NCBI GenBank assembly: GCA_029204225.1
Contig: CM055106.1
Coordinates: forward strand, 19,790,149-19,854,148
Source: Diphasiastrum complanatum
Lineage: Eukaryota; Streptophyta; Lycopodiopsida; Lycopodiales; Lycopodiaceae
Length of the DNA stretch: 64,000 bases
Reading direction: 5' to 3'
Part shown: piece after piece, positions 22,044 to 35,345 of the stretch
Layout: each line of letters begins with the position of its first letter
Position numbering within the stretch: position 1 is the stretch's first letter
Notes under the pieces: model-generated
Database searches by the model: none
Told to the model about the DNA's origin: nothing
What the model saw: only the letters and a program-made list of their open reading frames with translations
Translations under genes and position numbers: made by a program

Positions 22044-22505
22044 TTTCACATCCCCATGTCCATATTTGGAATAAACCTTGTACTCCAGTGTATGAGTTTA
22101 CTATTTACACCTTGCCGTTGCGGACTAGGCCAATATTGTAATCAATAACCTTCTGAGGGTCCAGGTATACCCAGCAGGACGGACATGTGGAGCTAGTGCA
22201 TGGAGTCTGGCGACTATAAATGCATGTAAAGGAGATCAAAAGCAATTGGATGAGAATTGGCATCTAATAGGGAATATTCCTAGGTCCCAGGGGCTTATAT
22301 ATACCTGTAGGAACTCGCACTACTACTCACCTATTTTCCTGTTTCCAGTTGCCTGGATCCTCTCCTCTCGTGTATTCAGTCACCGTGGCTTGGGGGAGAA
22401 GCTGTTTGGGGTTTTGACTCTCGGTTTCCAGCTGGATGGGTGGTTTGGCTTCACAATAGTCCTTTTGCAGCTTGCAATAGGATCTAGAGGATCCACACTT
22501 GGCAA
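22044..22505 (+). repeat. G4 3' LTR
   Basis: Begins TTTCACATCC right after the polypurine tract (22029-22043), where TGTTACGTCC is expected, so the TG end is mutated. It matches 21499-21895 and, beyond that copy's end, also matches the E1 LTR tail near 5690-5740. Confidence 0.82.
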
Positions 22506-22896
22506 TTGCTATGCAAACATAGTGAAGAATATTTCTCACAACAAATATTGCATTAATCTTCACATTGAGATGCTTTGGTTGGATGAGTATTCATCAATAT
22601 CAAAAACATCCTCACCATTTTGAATCTGAATTTATTGTGCTTTTTTGGGCTTATTGGTGACAGTTTCTTGTGATAAGTTCTCTTCTAAGTGTAACCTAGA
22701 CATTTTCTGGCTTAGCACAATCTAGGACCGTCAAGGGGATAAAATGAGATTGATTTAACCGAACGCTGAACATGTCTTCAAAAAATGAAGTGATGGGGCC
22801 AGTCAAATGGCAACATTTTATCTCAACCTGTCTACAAGAGATCGGAACTATTTCTTGATACTGAACTTTATGGACAGTTGGTTAACTATGCAACAG

Positions 22897-23003
22897 TTGC
22901 TTGTGAATATGTTAGGTCTACGAAAACCAGATGCACAAGCCTATATTGCTGCCACCCAGCATTTGAAGTTACAACCTTCTGACTGCGTGTTTATTGATGA
23001 CAG
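22897..23003 (+). CDS. HAD-superfamily hydrolase, penultimate exon
   Basis: The frame reads LGLRKPDAQAYIAATQHL and then QPSDCVFIDD, and ends with two bases AG before a GT donor at 23004. The Lys-Pro-Asp and FIDD signatures are HAD motifs III and IV of subfamily IA variant 3, which hold the catalytic lysine and the Mg-binding acidic residues. An AG acceptor in CTATGCAACAG ends at 22896, giving 107 bases and phase 2. Exons upstream with motif I (DxDxT) were not found, so the gene is partial here. The substrate is unknown; the family acts on small phosphorylated compounds or haloacids. Confidence 0.75.
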
Positions 23004-23005
<2 letters not shown>

Positions 23006-23046
<41 letters not shown>

Positions 23047-23112
23047 CGCCTTTTGGCATGGAAAAGACGTTTATAAAGCTTCTTCTCCTCTCTCTCTCTC
23101 TCTCTGTCTCTC
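23006..23112 (+). repeat. CT array, LINE-type 3' tail, second CT array
   Basis: CT dinucleotides at 23006-23042 are followed by CCTTTTGGCATGGAAAAGAC and ATAAAGCTTCTT, then more CT to 23112. The middle sequence matches the LINE tail at 12300-12344. The unit looks like a very short, 5'-truncated LINE or SINE insertion. Confidence 0.75.
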
Positions 23113-23749
23113 ATACATATTTTTGTAGCATGTGAGCTAGCAAATGCCGTATCTCATCTGAAGTTTTCTATGTAATATAAGATTTGATTCTTGCTGAATT
23201 TGATGGCTTCTTTCGTTCGTTCCCTGTAACGTTGTTGCTTTTGTCTTCCACATTCCAATTTTATGTTTTCTTCTTCTCGCAGAGTTTTGTGGGCTACATC
23301 CATCTTATCACCCCATGCCACAGACACATTCTGACAGAGTAGGCCAGAAGGAAATGGCAGTACCTCTGTGCTGTACATGGTTCCTGTAACTATGTGACTA
23401 GCTATTCCATGTTGATCTCTTAGTATTAGTGCTTCATGTCAGTGTGAGAGTGGGACACTCTTTAGCTCTTTACTCAGTTTTTGGCTGCCTACAAGATAGT
23501 CTGTGAACCCAGTGGTTCTAAACTTGGCTACCACCTGGCAGCCACACCACGCATGCTCTTATAGGGGAATGTTTCACATTGAGCTTATTTACTGCAGGTA
23601 CCTTTCCCCTTATCCCTTTCAGGAAATCCAACCAGCATCCACAGGTTTGCTTTCCCTTTCTTCTAACGCCATAGCAGAGCTTGTTAGTCTACACCTAATG
23701 CGCTGAAATCCCCCACAAGCAGGTCGACACCTTCTTAAGCTAAGCCAAC

Positions 23750-24030
23750 ACTTTCAAGCATTTGCCAGTGTGAGGGATAGTCAACTATGCAAGGAAATAG
23801 AAGCCTACCACTCCCTAACAGTTGAAGTGATGTGGATTCTGGAAGATGGGTCAAATGAGACTTTTGACCTCTATTTCAAAAGCTTGTCTGCGTCAGATTT
23901 CTGGGCTATTATCCATTCTAGGACAACTTTGGCCCAAGCATACTCAAAATTCCCATTGGCTTTGAGTGCCATAGTCCCACTGCATCCTCTCTGCTATGTT
24001 TGTAGCTATGCATTTTGTGAGATTTCACAG
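23750..24030 (+). pseudogene. Possible hAT transposase dimerisation-domain relic
   Basis: The open stretch from 23770 reads FDLYFKSLSASDFWAIIHSR, then TTLAQAYSKFPLALSAIVP and ends CSYAFCEISQ. The pattern W/F-x-x-L, then a helical L-A-x-A-x-K-F-x-L-x-x-S-I/A-V-P, and a degenerate ERV-S-like site resembles the C-terminal dimerisation region of hAT transposases. It is inside the HAD intron. The assignment is by pattern only and is uncertain. Confidence 0.35.
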
Positions 24031-24613
24031 TAAGGTGCCATGGTAAAAGTAATTGTGAATTAGATTAGTCAATTTTGACTGCGGAGGTTTTAAGTATCAA
24101 ATTTGCAAGTACTGGGAGTTTGCTTTACTGCCAAAAGGTCCTGGCATATCTTATCTTCTTATATTCTCTAGATACAGCTGGTTGAGACATAGAACAGTGC
24201 AAAATTGGTAGGCTACAGTGTGGCTGAGCATGTAAAACCAGATGATTTCTCACCCTATCCCCTCTGTCTCTTCAGATCTGGTTATAAATCTCCTATGTTA
24301 AAAATTTTGGAATTGTCTTTTGCCTCTCATTTTTGTTGTTTTGGTTATTTTAAGTTTGAATTTACATGGAGTAGCAAATGGGTCATGCATCTTTGTAATT
24401 ATTTTAAGTTGATTCAAGCAACTGAAAATTTATATATTCTAGGAACTTGATAATTGATTACTGCGAGTCTGAATCCTCAATTCGTAGCACCATGGTTGAA
24501 CAGACCATAACAGGAGGTGAAAACTGAAGTGACACAAGTTTTGACTGTTGTTCCAACAAAAAGACTGAAGAATGCTCTTAAAACTGACAATTGGCTTTTT
24601 CGTTTTTGTGTAG

Positions 24614-24719
24614 ACGTCGTAATGTTGAAACTGCACTACAGTTGGGCATGTCAGGCTTTCTCTTCCGAACTGCTGGACAATTAGAGCAAGATCTTTATGC
24701 AGTGGGGCTCAAGTTGTAG
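24614..24719 (+). CDS. HAD-superfamily hydrolase, terminal exon
   Basis: After the intron the frame continues RRNVETALQLGMSGFLFRTA and then GQLEQDLYAVGLKL to a TAG at 24717-24719. In HAD subfamily IA proteins the motif IV region reads DDR-x-x-N-V-x-x-A-x-x-x-G-M, which is exactly what is recreated by joining the two exons (D-D-R-R-R-N-V-E). This join, with matching phases and good splice signals, is the strongest evidence that a real host gene is present. Confidence 0.78.
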
Positions 24720-26049
24720 AAGCAGATATTAAGACAGCAAATTTACAATTTTATTGTATAATAACCTGTTTTAACCATTCAATGCCCGATTGAGATGCTA
24801 TTGATGCATAAAATTGAGAAAGTATGCTTGATTCAGGTGCTAAATATTTACTTGGAAAATCCAATGGTACTTATTTGATAAAATACTCGTTGATTGAATG
24901 CATGCTCAGAAAGTCCCCGGGGCCAGAGAAGCGTTTGATTGTTAGATCTTGCTGAATCATCAACCATGTTCACCTTTCCTTTGACGTCATTCCAAAATGC
25001 AAGATATGCTGACTAGTCTCACTTCAGTCTTAGCAGCGTAACAGTCTACCTCGTTTTATACTTTTTTTTTCCAAAACACTTCAAAAGATTTTGGTCTTTT
25101 GGCTTCCAAGGAGTGTTAGCTGCCAGGTTCGTAGTGACAAGCCAATTCTTCACTATGAGAGGAGCAGCAAGAACAACAAGTCGAGTAAAAAAATGTGTAA
25201 AGAACCAATCATTAGGGTGGATTATACCAAGGGATAATAAAGAACCAGAGGTTAGATGAGATGTTAAAAAGGGATACCTGGCCACATGCTTTCAAAGAGG
25301 AGCGAAATTTTTTTCTTATATCTTAGTAGACCCCATTAAAATACTTCAAGAAGAGTTGGGGTGGAGAGACAAGACAACATCCGCATAAATTTTGGAAGAA
25401 ATGTGACGCTGAAGCTTATCATTGGGGAGGTTAATTGGGAGGATTTGGTAACACAAAAAAACTCTATGACAAGGAGGGAGTGGGAGTAACAAAATCTGCA
25501 TGTTTCAAAATGGAGAAGGATATAAGTACTAGCAAAGAGGCATATGGAAGCCATAGAATTTATTAGCTAAGATGATCAAATGGGGTGAAAAGCATATAGT
25601 TGAGATTAATAAAGTCATGCTCAATGAAGCTATAATTTCAGGGTTTCTTACAGATTGGGAATCAAATAGATCATTTCGATTCTTAAGGCAGACAGGCAAG
25701 ATCTCGGTGAACCTTTTTTTGCCTCATTTTTGACCAGATTGAGCAAACAATGTGTGTAATCCAACATGTAAAATCAGCCACCAGTGTGGTTGCCTTTTCC
25801 AGTTCCAATAAATACTTCATCATTCAACTTGCTTTTGCCTTGTATCATTTGCCTCTCACACATTGGGCTTTTCATTATCTGTCCTGTTTCTTTGCCGTGC
25901 AGGCTTCTTGCTATTTATCCTCTCATAATTAGTAAGCAATCTTCACACTATGTGCCTACACCTTATCTACCTTGCAAAGGCTTGAAAAACATGTGATGGG
26001 TGGCATTGCCCCTCTCCACATGGCTGCACTTACCATACAGCATAGCTCA
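24720..26049. other. Unassigned stretch after the HAD gene
   Basis: Presumed 3' flank of the HAD gene. TGTATAATAACC and AATAAA-like AT-rich text follow the stop, but no clear poly(A) signal stands out. No transposon motif recognised. Confidence 0.4.
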
Positions 26050-27540
26050 ACTACAATATCTTCCTAGCAGCAGCAAGACCTGATCTCTTCATTAGGAAGG
26101 GACCTAAAACTCCAAACTTACTGGCCATAGTAGCATCGACCAGCCTCTCTATGGGCAAAAGAAATAGCAGCAATGACCTCTACTGATGACAGACAGTATC
26201 ATAGACTATGACCACCTTTATGGTTGCAGGCCTCTATGTTATAGCTTAGACAAACTATCCTACAATTCTCAGGGACCTTTACCACCTCTTTGGCCATATT
26301 CAGGGCATTCAAGATTCTTTTCAATCATCGTTTCAAGTCAACAACTTTCTCCTTGAGCTCCATGTTCTCAGAGTGCAGGGCTTCAGTCCTATCTCTAATC
26401 TCATCAATCACCCTATAATAATCTCATTAGCCGCGCTACAATAAGCATTGAGCTGATTGCATCTTCACAAGGTTTTGCTGAACCTTGTAACATTCAGCTG
26501 ATTTTGCACTTGCTTTCAAAAGCTCCTCCGATCTGTGCACCTTGCTATTCGTGGCTTTAATGCTTTATTTTCGGACTTCAGTGAGCTAATTCTATAATGC
26601 ATTTATTCTCATCCAACTTATGTACTTCCTTGTAGATGTAAGGACCACCTACAGTAGCCTCTTTCATCTAGCATTTATTCTACTCCTTTACCATCTCTTG
26701 AGGCCTTAGCTCTCAATGTTAAAACAATTCGTCTCCATCCAATTGTCCTTGTTGTCAAATATAGTGATTTTTCCTTTCCATTGGGTGATTATCTCCAAGA
26801 ATTTACAGAGTCTAACTGACTGTTCCACATTGGTTATAGCTTTTGTGCAACACCTCACCAAACCCACAAAGTGAGTTGGACCAATCTTCTTTTCACTATC
26901 AACGTTCTGTTGTCCCAAGGCTGGCTCCTTTTGTGCCTTTTCGTAATGTTCTTCCTCTAAATGCTCCTTACCTGTCTACTTAGGACAAATATGTGAGCCT
27001 TTCTCCTTTGTTTGGTTTTCTTCTTTCTTTTTCCTATTTGTCCTATTAGTATAGATAAGTGATTCTTTGTTAATGTCCTCATGATCCCCATCTACAAAAT
27101 GGGTGGGCTAGTTCAACTCAATTTTTTTCTTCATTTTTGGCTTTCTTGTTCTCAGCCCCAACTTTGTCTTCCTTCTCACTATCTAGTTTTCATTGTGCGC
27201 CTTGCTGCTATTTGTCTTACCTGGATAGCCAGGAGGGACAAGAGCCTCTTATTCTCTCTGATGGACGTCAATCATGAGAGAGGAGGGGGGCAGGGGGTGT
27301 TGTGTTATTGTGCCTTCCTCTTTTATTGCTTCTTCCGTATTCGTTGAATCAGTCATGGCCTACATTCTCTCCTCATCTATTCCACAATGGGGATGGTGTG
27401 CCCTTTGATCCCCACGTTTCTTTCTTGATGATCTTATTTCCTTATTTCCTTCATGCTCTTCTCTTTATCCTTCCTATATGCTTTACAATTTGCCATTTCC
27501 TTATCTGCTTGACTATTTGAGTCCGTGGAGTTCTCTTCAT
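26050..27540 (-). pseudogene. Decayed ORF, charged N-part and coiled-coil C-part, unrecognised
   Basis: On the minus strand a single main frame can be followed with stops. It has a Lys/Glu-rich start, a compact part IGPTHFVGLVRCC and LCKFLEIITQWKGKITIFDN at 26918-26706, and a heptad-like segment (EELLKASAKSAECYKVQQNL, then HSENMELKEKVVDLK) at about 26540-26320. I do not recognise the family. A mobile-element accessory or Gag-like protein is possible, as is a dead host gene. Confidence 0.3.
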
Positions 27541-28201
27541 GTGTAATGTGAATGCACATGACATAAGAGATAACAAACTCAAAATAGGTGTTTGAAATCC
27601 CTTGCTTTTTGCACTTGTTACATCATCACTTGGGTTGTGTACACACTAGTCCAGCTATGTCTTTTTTTGAGAAACATAGCCACACATGTCGTTAGGAATG
27701 AAGTAATCATGTAGTCATGGACTCCATTTACAGAATGAGAGCATGGTTTGCCCATGCGTGTAACATCTTCAACTCTTTCGATTGGGCTTTTCTTTCCACG
27801 AACTCACTCTTAGCTTGGTAACCATTTCTTTGAAGTATGTCCCCCATAGTTGTTTGTCGTCATAGTTCAATTGAAAAGACTAATTTTTTGGGGTGCCATT
27901 TTGAGTTGCTACACACCAAGGTGATCAAAGAAAAACATCAAAGGCCATGCCTTGACGTTACTTGAATTCTTAATGAGATAAAGATTTGAACTACCAAATG
28001 AAAGGTTAAAGTTCAAAATGACACAATCAAAATTGGCTACTGACATTGCAAAGAAAACAAAAGTATCTTACTATGCACATTCCAATTCTTAAGCAGGAAA
28101 GTGGTGTATTCGTTAAAGTAAAAAACAACTAGAAGGGCCCAAAAGACAAAATAGGGAGGCAACTAATGAAACTGCTCCTTACAACAGGAGTGTGCTCCTT
28201 T
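27541..28201. other. Unassigned stretch
   Basis: No gene or repeat recognised. Confidence 0.4.
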
Positions 28202-28216
28202 TCATGTTTAATAATG

Positions 28217-28304
28217 CTTCTTGGTTTCCAAGGGGAGGCTCGAACCTGGGACCAAAGAAATTTTGGGTGCCAAGCCAACCAACCAACTGAGCCAACCCCA
28301 TGAG
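28217..28304 (-). mobile_element. Short tRNA-derived SINE (or tRNA retropseudogene)
   Basis: Read on the minus strand the 88 bases start CTCATGGGGTTGGCTCAGTT and contain an A box (TGGCTCAGTTGG) and a B box (GGTTCGAGCCTC), the internal RNA polymerase III promoter of tRNA genes and tRNA-type SINEs. A perfect 15-base direct repeat, TCATGTTTAATAATG, flanks it at 28202-28216 and 28305-28319, which is the target duplication of a retroposition. It has almost no non-tRNA body and no long A tail. A functional tRNA is unlikely because I cannot fold a normal acceptor stem. Confidence 0.85.
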
Positions 28305-28319
28305 TCATGTTTAATAATG

Positions 28320-31170
<2,851 letters not shown>

Positions 31171-31300
31171 TTAAGCAACGGATGGTTGCGGATCGGAAGC
31201 ACGTCAGTTAGCAGCAAATAATCAAGATGAATAATCAGTAACGAATGGTTGTGGATAAGAAGCACCTCAATTACCAGCAAATAATCAAGATGAATAATCA
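31171..31300 (+). repeat. Tandem duplication, two units of about 65 bp
   Basis: Units 31171-31237 and 31238-31300 share AATGGTTG/GATGGTTG, GAAGCAC and the exact run AGCAAATAATCAAGATGAAT followed by AATCA. Confidence 0.88.
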
Positions 31301-31644
31301 GTAACAATGTGCAATAGAACAAGATAGTAGTGTAGACAAAATTGCACTATGATTGATTGAAAATTGAGTACAATAGCTTGAAGCAAAAATGACCTTAGCT
31401 GGTTGATCATTTGAAAGTAATAATACTTGTTACAATTTTGTTATCTTTTGAATAATATCTACATCTTTTTATTACAACTGATCAGTACCTTGTAAGCATT
31501 AAATTATTCTACTACATTTATTACAACTGTCATTGGAACTGTAAATGCATGTACAAAGTAGACAAACTTTTTTTTGACCGAGAATATCGAAAATATACAT
31601 GTATCAAAAATATATAATGACTCGAGAGATTACGGGACTACTGT

Positions 31645-31733
31645 AAAATACGAGTCGAGTCGAGTCGATCCGATATCGAGAAATTCTAAAAAATACGAGT
31701 CGAGTCGAGTCGATCCGGTATCGAGAAAATCTG
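31645..31733 (+). repeat. Tandem duplication of 45 bp built on GAGTC pentamers
   Basis: Two units at 31645-31689 and 31690-31733. Each has AAAATACGAGTCGAGTCGAG then TCGATCCG and TATCGAGAAA. Within each unit the pentamer GAGTC repeats three times. Confidence 0.9.
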
Positions 31734-32263
31734 ATTTTGAATTGCAATCTTCTGCTTAAAAATTCGAGCCTTTTTTTTTTTTTGGTTTTCTAGTATAAAT
31801 ATATACAGCTTTCAGGATGCTCATTAGTGAATGGATTTGGGCTTGAGCAATGAAATCCAACATACCAATCATTAGATCCACAACACCACCACCCTTTGGG
31901 CAGAATGCAGAAAGGAGACACAACATGAAGTACTCACTTTCTTTGGCACTACCTCTCAATAGCTTTCCAGACATTTTGCCAAAACCGACTGTTTAGAGTG
32001 TGGAAGATAATGTATCCACACTAAACAGACTAGAATCAAATGATGTAGTATGATCTTGGTGAATAGAAGGACTGCATCCCTTCCTACCCAACACATAGAC
32101 ATCCAAAAGATGCAATTGAAGAAACGTACACAAACAGGTAATATGTCATCATGTGTGTATTCAAACTGTACAATGGAAAAGAAAGATGGAAGACAAGTGA
32201 AATCTGGTGTAGATACACGTACACTAGACCCATCATGACTCGTCCCGAACATACAAGCAAGGG
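31734..32263. other. Unassigned stretch before the gypsy integrase relic
   Basis: No protein recognised; a T-rich run at about 31770-31781. It may be decayed pol of the following element. Confidence 0.35.
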
Positions 32264-33290
32264 TTATATGGAATTATCCGACGTTGTCTTACTGAAGGCG
32301 GAATACTCTCTGTTATCTGCCTCACTCATGAAGGTGTTGGAGCTGGTAATTTCTCTTCCAAAATAATTGCTAAGAAAATCCTCTTCGCAAGATTTTGGTG
32401 GCCAACTCTCTTTAAGGATATGCACACCTACACTAAAGCCTGTGATGTTTCTCAAAGAACCAAACGATTTCAAAAGACCGACTACATGTCTTTACACCCT
32501 GTCACAACTGATCAAGCTTTCCAAACCTGGGGAATTAATTATGTTGGACCCATTAGTCCTGCTGCTAGACACACTCAATCATGATATATCATAGTAGCTA
32601 TGGACTATTGTACCAAATGGGCTGAAGCAAGAGCTGTTCGCAATGATAACGCTCATTCTACCACAAAATTTCTCTATGAACATGTTAACGTTCATTTTGA
32701 ATGTCCACTTATCAGGGGTACACATTTTCTTAACTCTGTCATAGCAGATCTACTTTCCAAATTTTTTTGTGGTACATCGCAAAAGTTTCCCGTATTATCC
32801 ACAATGCAATGGCTAGGCAGAATCCACAAACAAAATCTTATGTGGTGTTCTCACCAAAACCGTTGAGTCCAGCCGATCCAATTGGGAACTAAAACTTCAT
32901 GCTGCTCTATGGGCCTACTGCACTACCCCGAAGCGAGCTACAAGCTTATATAATCTCGAGCTAGATAATTGACAGATCCTAGCAAACAAGTTATTTCATC
33001 TGGAACAATTGTGTAAAACACTTCAGATAGCATCCATGCTCAACAAGTCCACAAATGTCAACAAAAGACATGGCATGATCGATCCTTAAAACTCAAAAAG
33101 TTCCAAGTTGGAGATAAGGTTCTGTTATACCAAGCCAAAGCATTTAAGGAAAAACTCAAATTTTTTGGCCAAGGACCTTATGTCATTCAAAAGATATTTG
33201 CCTCTGGATATGTACAACTCCAAACCCTACAAGGTGATATTTTAGACACTGTGGTCAATGGGAGCAGATTTTGAAAGTACAACGAGTCTT
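32264..33290 (+). pseudogene. Ty3/gypsy integrase relic G5
   Basis: Zinc domain THEGVGAGNFSSKIIAKKIL, FWWPTLFKDMHTY and ACDVSQRTK (about 32327-32465): the second His is Asn and the last Cys is Ser, so zinc binding is damaged. Core: FQTWGINYVGPI, where Asn replaces the first catalytic Asp, then YIIVAMDYCTKWAEA. The second Asp region is collapsed to CPLIRGTHFLNSVIADLLSK. The Glu region is YYPQCNG-stop-AESTNKIL at about 32793-32840. A C-terminal part follows (KFQVGDKVLLYQAKAF, about 33098-33145). It differs from E1, E2 and G3 and resembles the Athila/Tat type of integrase. Confidence 0.8.
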
Positions 33291-34004
33291 GTTTTTATCT
33301 TGATATATATTAGTTGCTTTATTTCCTAAAATTTTGCTCTTTAATCCTGTTTATTGCCTGCTTGCCATTTCAACAATTTTTTTGGTTGCTTTTTTTGTTT
33401 CAGAACATCAAGATATCCTTAGATTAGGCATACAATCAATCTTTTTCTATGCGACCACAAGAATAATCCTTTTCTAAAAATTTTGTTTCACAATCACATC
33501 AGATAGAATTCGCCCAACCCCGTTATTAGTATGAACGATTCATTTATTGCCTCAGATTTTCACAAATTATCCACAAATTTTGTCTCAGAGACACTTTCAA
33601 AAATAGCAAAAAATTAGTTTTCTGTGTCAGATCCTCACTAACAAAATTCGTGGATAATTTGCGGAGCCTCAAAATCAAATCCACAATTTCTCTGTCATAT
33701 CCGCGAATTCTGATTAGACCAATTTTTGTACTATCAGCCATTTTTACTCATTTTTGTACAAAAAATCACTTAAAGGAACTCGCCAGCCCTCATAATAGTG
33801 TTTCAAAATTCGTGAACCTCACTGAGAAATCATGGGCATTGAGGACGATTACTGGGTGAAGTTACAAATTCCTGTCCAAAAAAGTCTATATATAGGCCTC
33901 ACCCATTCCCTCCACGAGTTCATTCTAGATTTTTGCAAGAGAGTTCATGCTAAAAAATTTCAAAAATTTCAATCTCCCCAGAACTATCTAGAATTACTGC
34001 CATC
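33291..34004 (+). other. Gap after G5 with TATA-like box
   Basis: No coding motif. A TATATATAG box at about 33887-33895 lies about 110 bases before the ATG at 34005 and could be a promoter for the next ORF or part of an LTR. Confidence 0.4.
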
Positions 34005-34741
34005 ATGACTTTCAAAGACTCATCGCTCTCACTTGATGTGCTGATATTGGCCAAAGATCTGTTAACAAACATTGGTTTTAATCTCACCCATTTCACTGAT
34101 CAACAGAGTGAGAGTCTGCTGGTCTGAGCAGTCTATTCCACATATTCAGATGAGTTCCATTCCTTTAAGCTCACTTCCAATGAAGACAATTACATCATAA
34201 TCGACATCTCCCCAGAATGCTTACAACGCATCGGATTTCTAAATCTGGGAGAGATGATTCACGACAGAGGAACCAGTTATGATTCCAAATATTTCATGAA
34301 GTTCCTACAAGAAGATGGCAAAACCATTGCGCAGACCAATGATGACATCTCCATCAAGCTAATCAAGGACTCTAAGCTCCGCATAGCTGCCAAACTTCTC
34401 GTGCACATGGTGGAGGTACACACCCCACCAAGCTAGATCACATCCCACCAAGAGATCTGTTTTCATTAACTCTGACCATGGATGACCCAACCAAGAACTA
34501 CAAGTGGGCAGAGAAAGTAGCTGACAAATTAATTGTGGCTCTGAAAGCCAGGAAATTCCCTACCAAGTGTGGCTATCTCTTGCACATGTTGGTCGCACAA
34601 CATCTGGGACAACGAATGACCACCGTACTAAAAGAGCTAGAGGAAGTCTATTGTAGCACAAAAAAGTGGGCCACCCCACAGGTATTAGCAGAATCTGTCT
34701 CACCTCTACTTCCACGAAGAAGTAGAAGGGTAAGGCAATAA
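34005..34741 (+). pseudogene. Unrecognised ORF downstream of gypsy pol
   Basis: From ATG 34005 the frame runs LSLDVLILAKDLLTNIGFNL, a TGA at 34125-34127, then YIIIDISPECLQRIGFLNLG and SIKLIKDSKLRIAAKLLVHM to a TAG at 34434. After a frame change it continues DPTKNYKWAEKVADKLIVAL, FPTKCGYLLHMLVAQHLGQR and ends at 34741. A Pro/Ser/Thr-rich stretch follows to about 35340. I do not recognise the family. Its place after integrase suggests an additional 3' ORF of the G5 element, or a Gag of another element. Confidence 0.45.
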
Positions 34742-35345
34742 GCACGGACGACACCATCTCCCTTGATATCTTATCCAGTGATATAGGAACATAGTATGCT
34801 GAATCTGGAGGGAGCCTGAAATCCTCTCAAGTCCCAAAGGAGGTTCTCGCGCAGCAGGAAGTCCTACTCCAACAGGCCCAACAAACAAGACAAGCAGTCG
34901 TAGCAGCAGGCAGCTCTATGGATGCAGGAGCTTCTGGCTCAGGTTCATTTGGAGGGGTCCAGCCAACTCAGGTAACTTCAACAGTTCAGGCCACCTCTTC
35001 AACTAACATTACCATACTCCACCATTACCTCCCCCACTTAATACCATATCCACCGCTTCCTTCACACTTAACTTTGATTCCATGATCCCCCACAAGCCCT
35101 TACCTATACATTCTTCCACCCTACTTGACTCTGCAGTCAATGTAGATGACTTTGCATTACAACTACTAACACAAACCACATCCACCACCATCACAACTAA
35201 TCCACTCCACACGTCTCCGACACACATTTAGTCACCACCACATTCACCACCTCTAATACCTCAATCACCTCCCCCTGTATTTTCTCACACTCCAACATCT
35301 CCCTCCATTCCAGATTTTCTTCCATTCAATCCCATGCCATATCCC
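34742..35345 (+). other. Low-complexity Pro/Thr/Ser-coding stretch
   Basis: C-rich plus strand (CCACCACC, CTCCACAC and similar). It may be the tail of the preceding ORF. No defined domain. Confidence 0.4.

Larger units (their letters stand above)
21499..22505 (+). mobile_element. Near-empty gypsy LTR pair G4
   Basis: Two LTRs of the E1 family lie only about 130-150 bases apart. The internal segment ends with the polypurine tract TTTAAGGGGGGAAGAA, the same as in E1, so the inner end before the 3' LTR is authentic. No primer site or coding sequence remains. It is either an extreme internal deletion or a TRIM-like nonautonomous element that would depend on an E1-type partner. LTR divergence is of order ten percent by eye, so it is old. 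Confidence 0.85.
23004..24613 (+). other. Last intron of the HAD gene, packed with repeats
   Basis: The 1610-base intron has a GT donor at 23004 (CAG/GTTCTC) and an AG acceptor at 24612-24613 (TTTTTGTGTAG). Phase agrees across it. It holds two CT runs (23006-23042, 23088-23112), a LINE-type tail between them, and a probable hAT relic at about 23750-24030. Confidence 0.7.

Noticed and set aside
28217-28304. A functional tRNA gene
   Set aside because: A and B boxes are present, but there is no proper acceptor stem, and the 15-base flanking repeat shows it is a retroposed copy.
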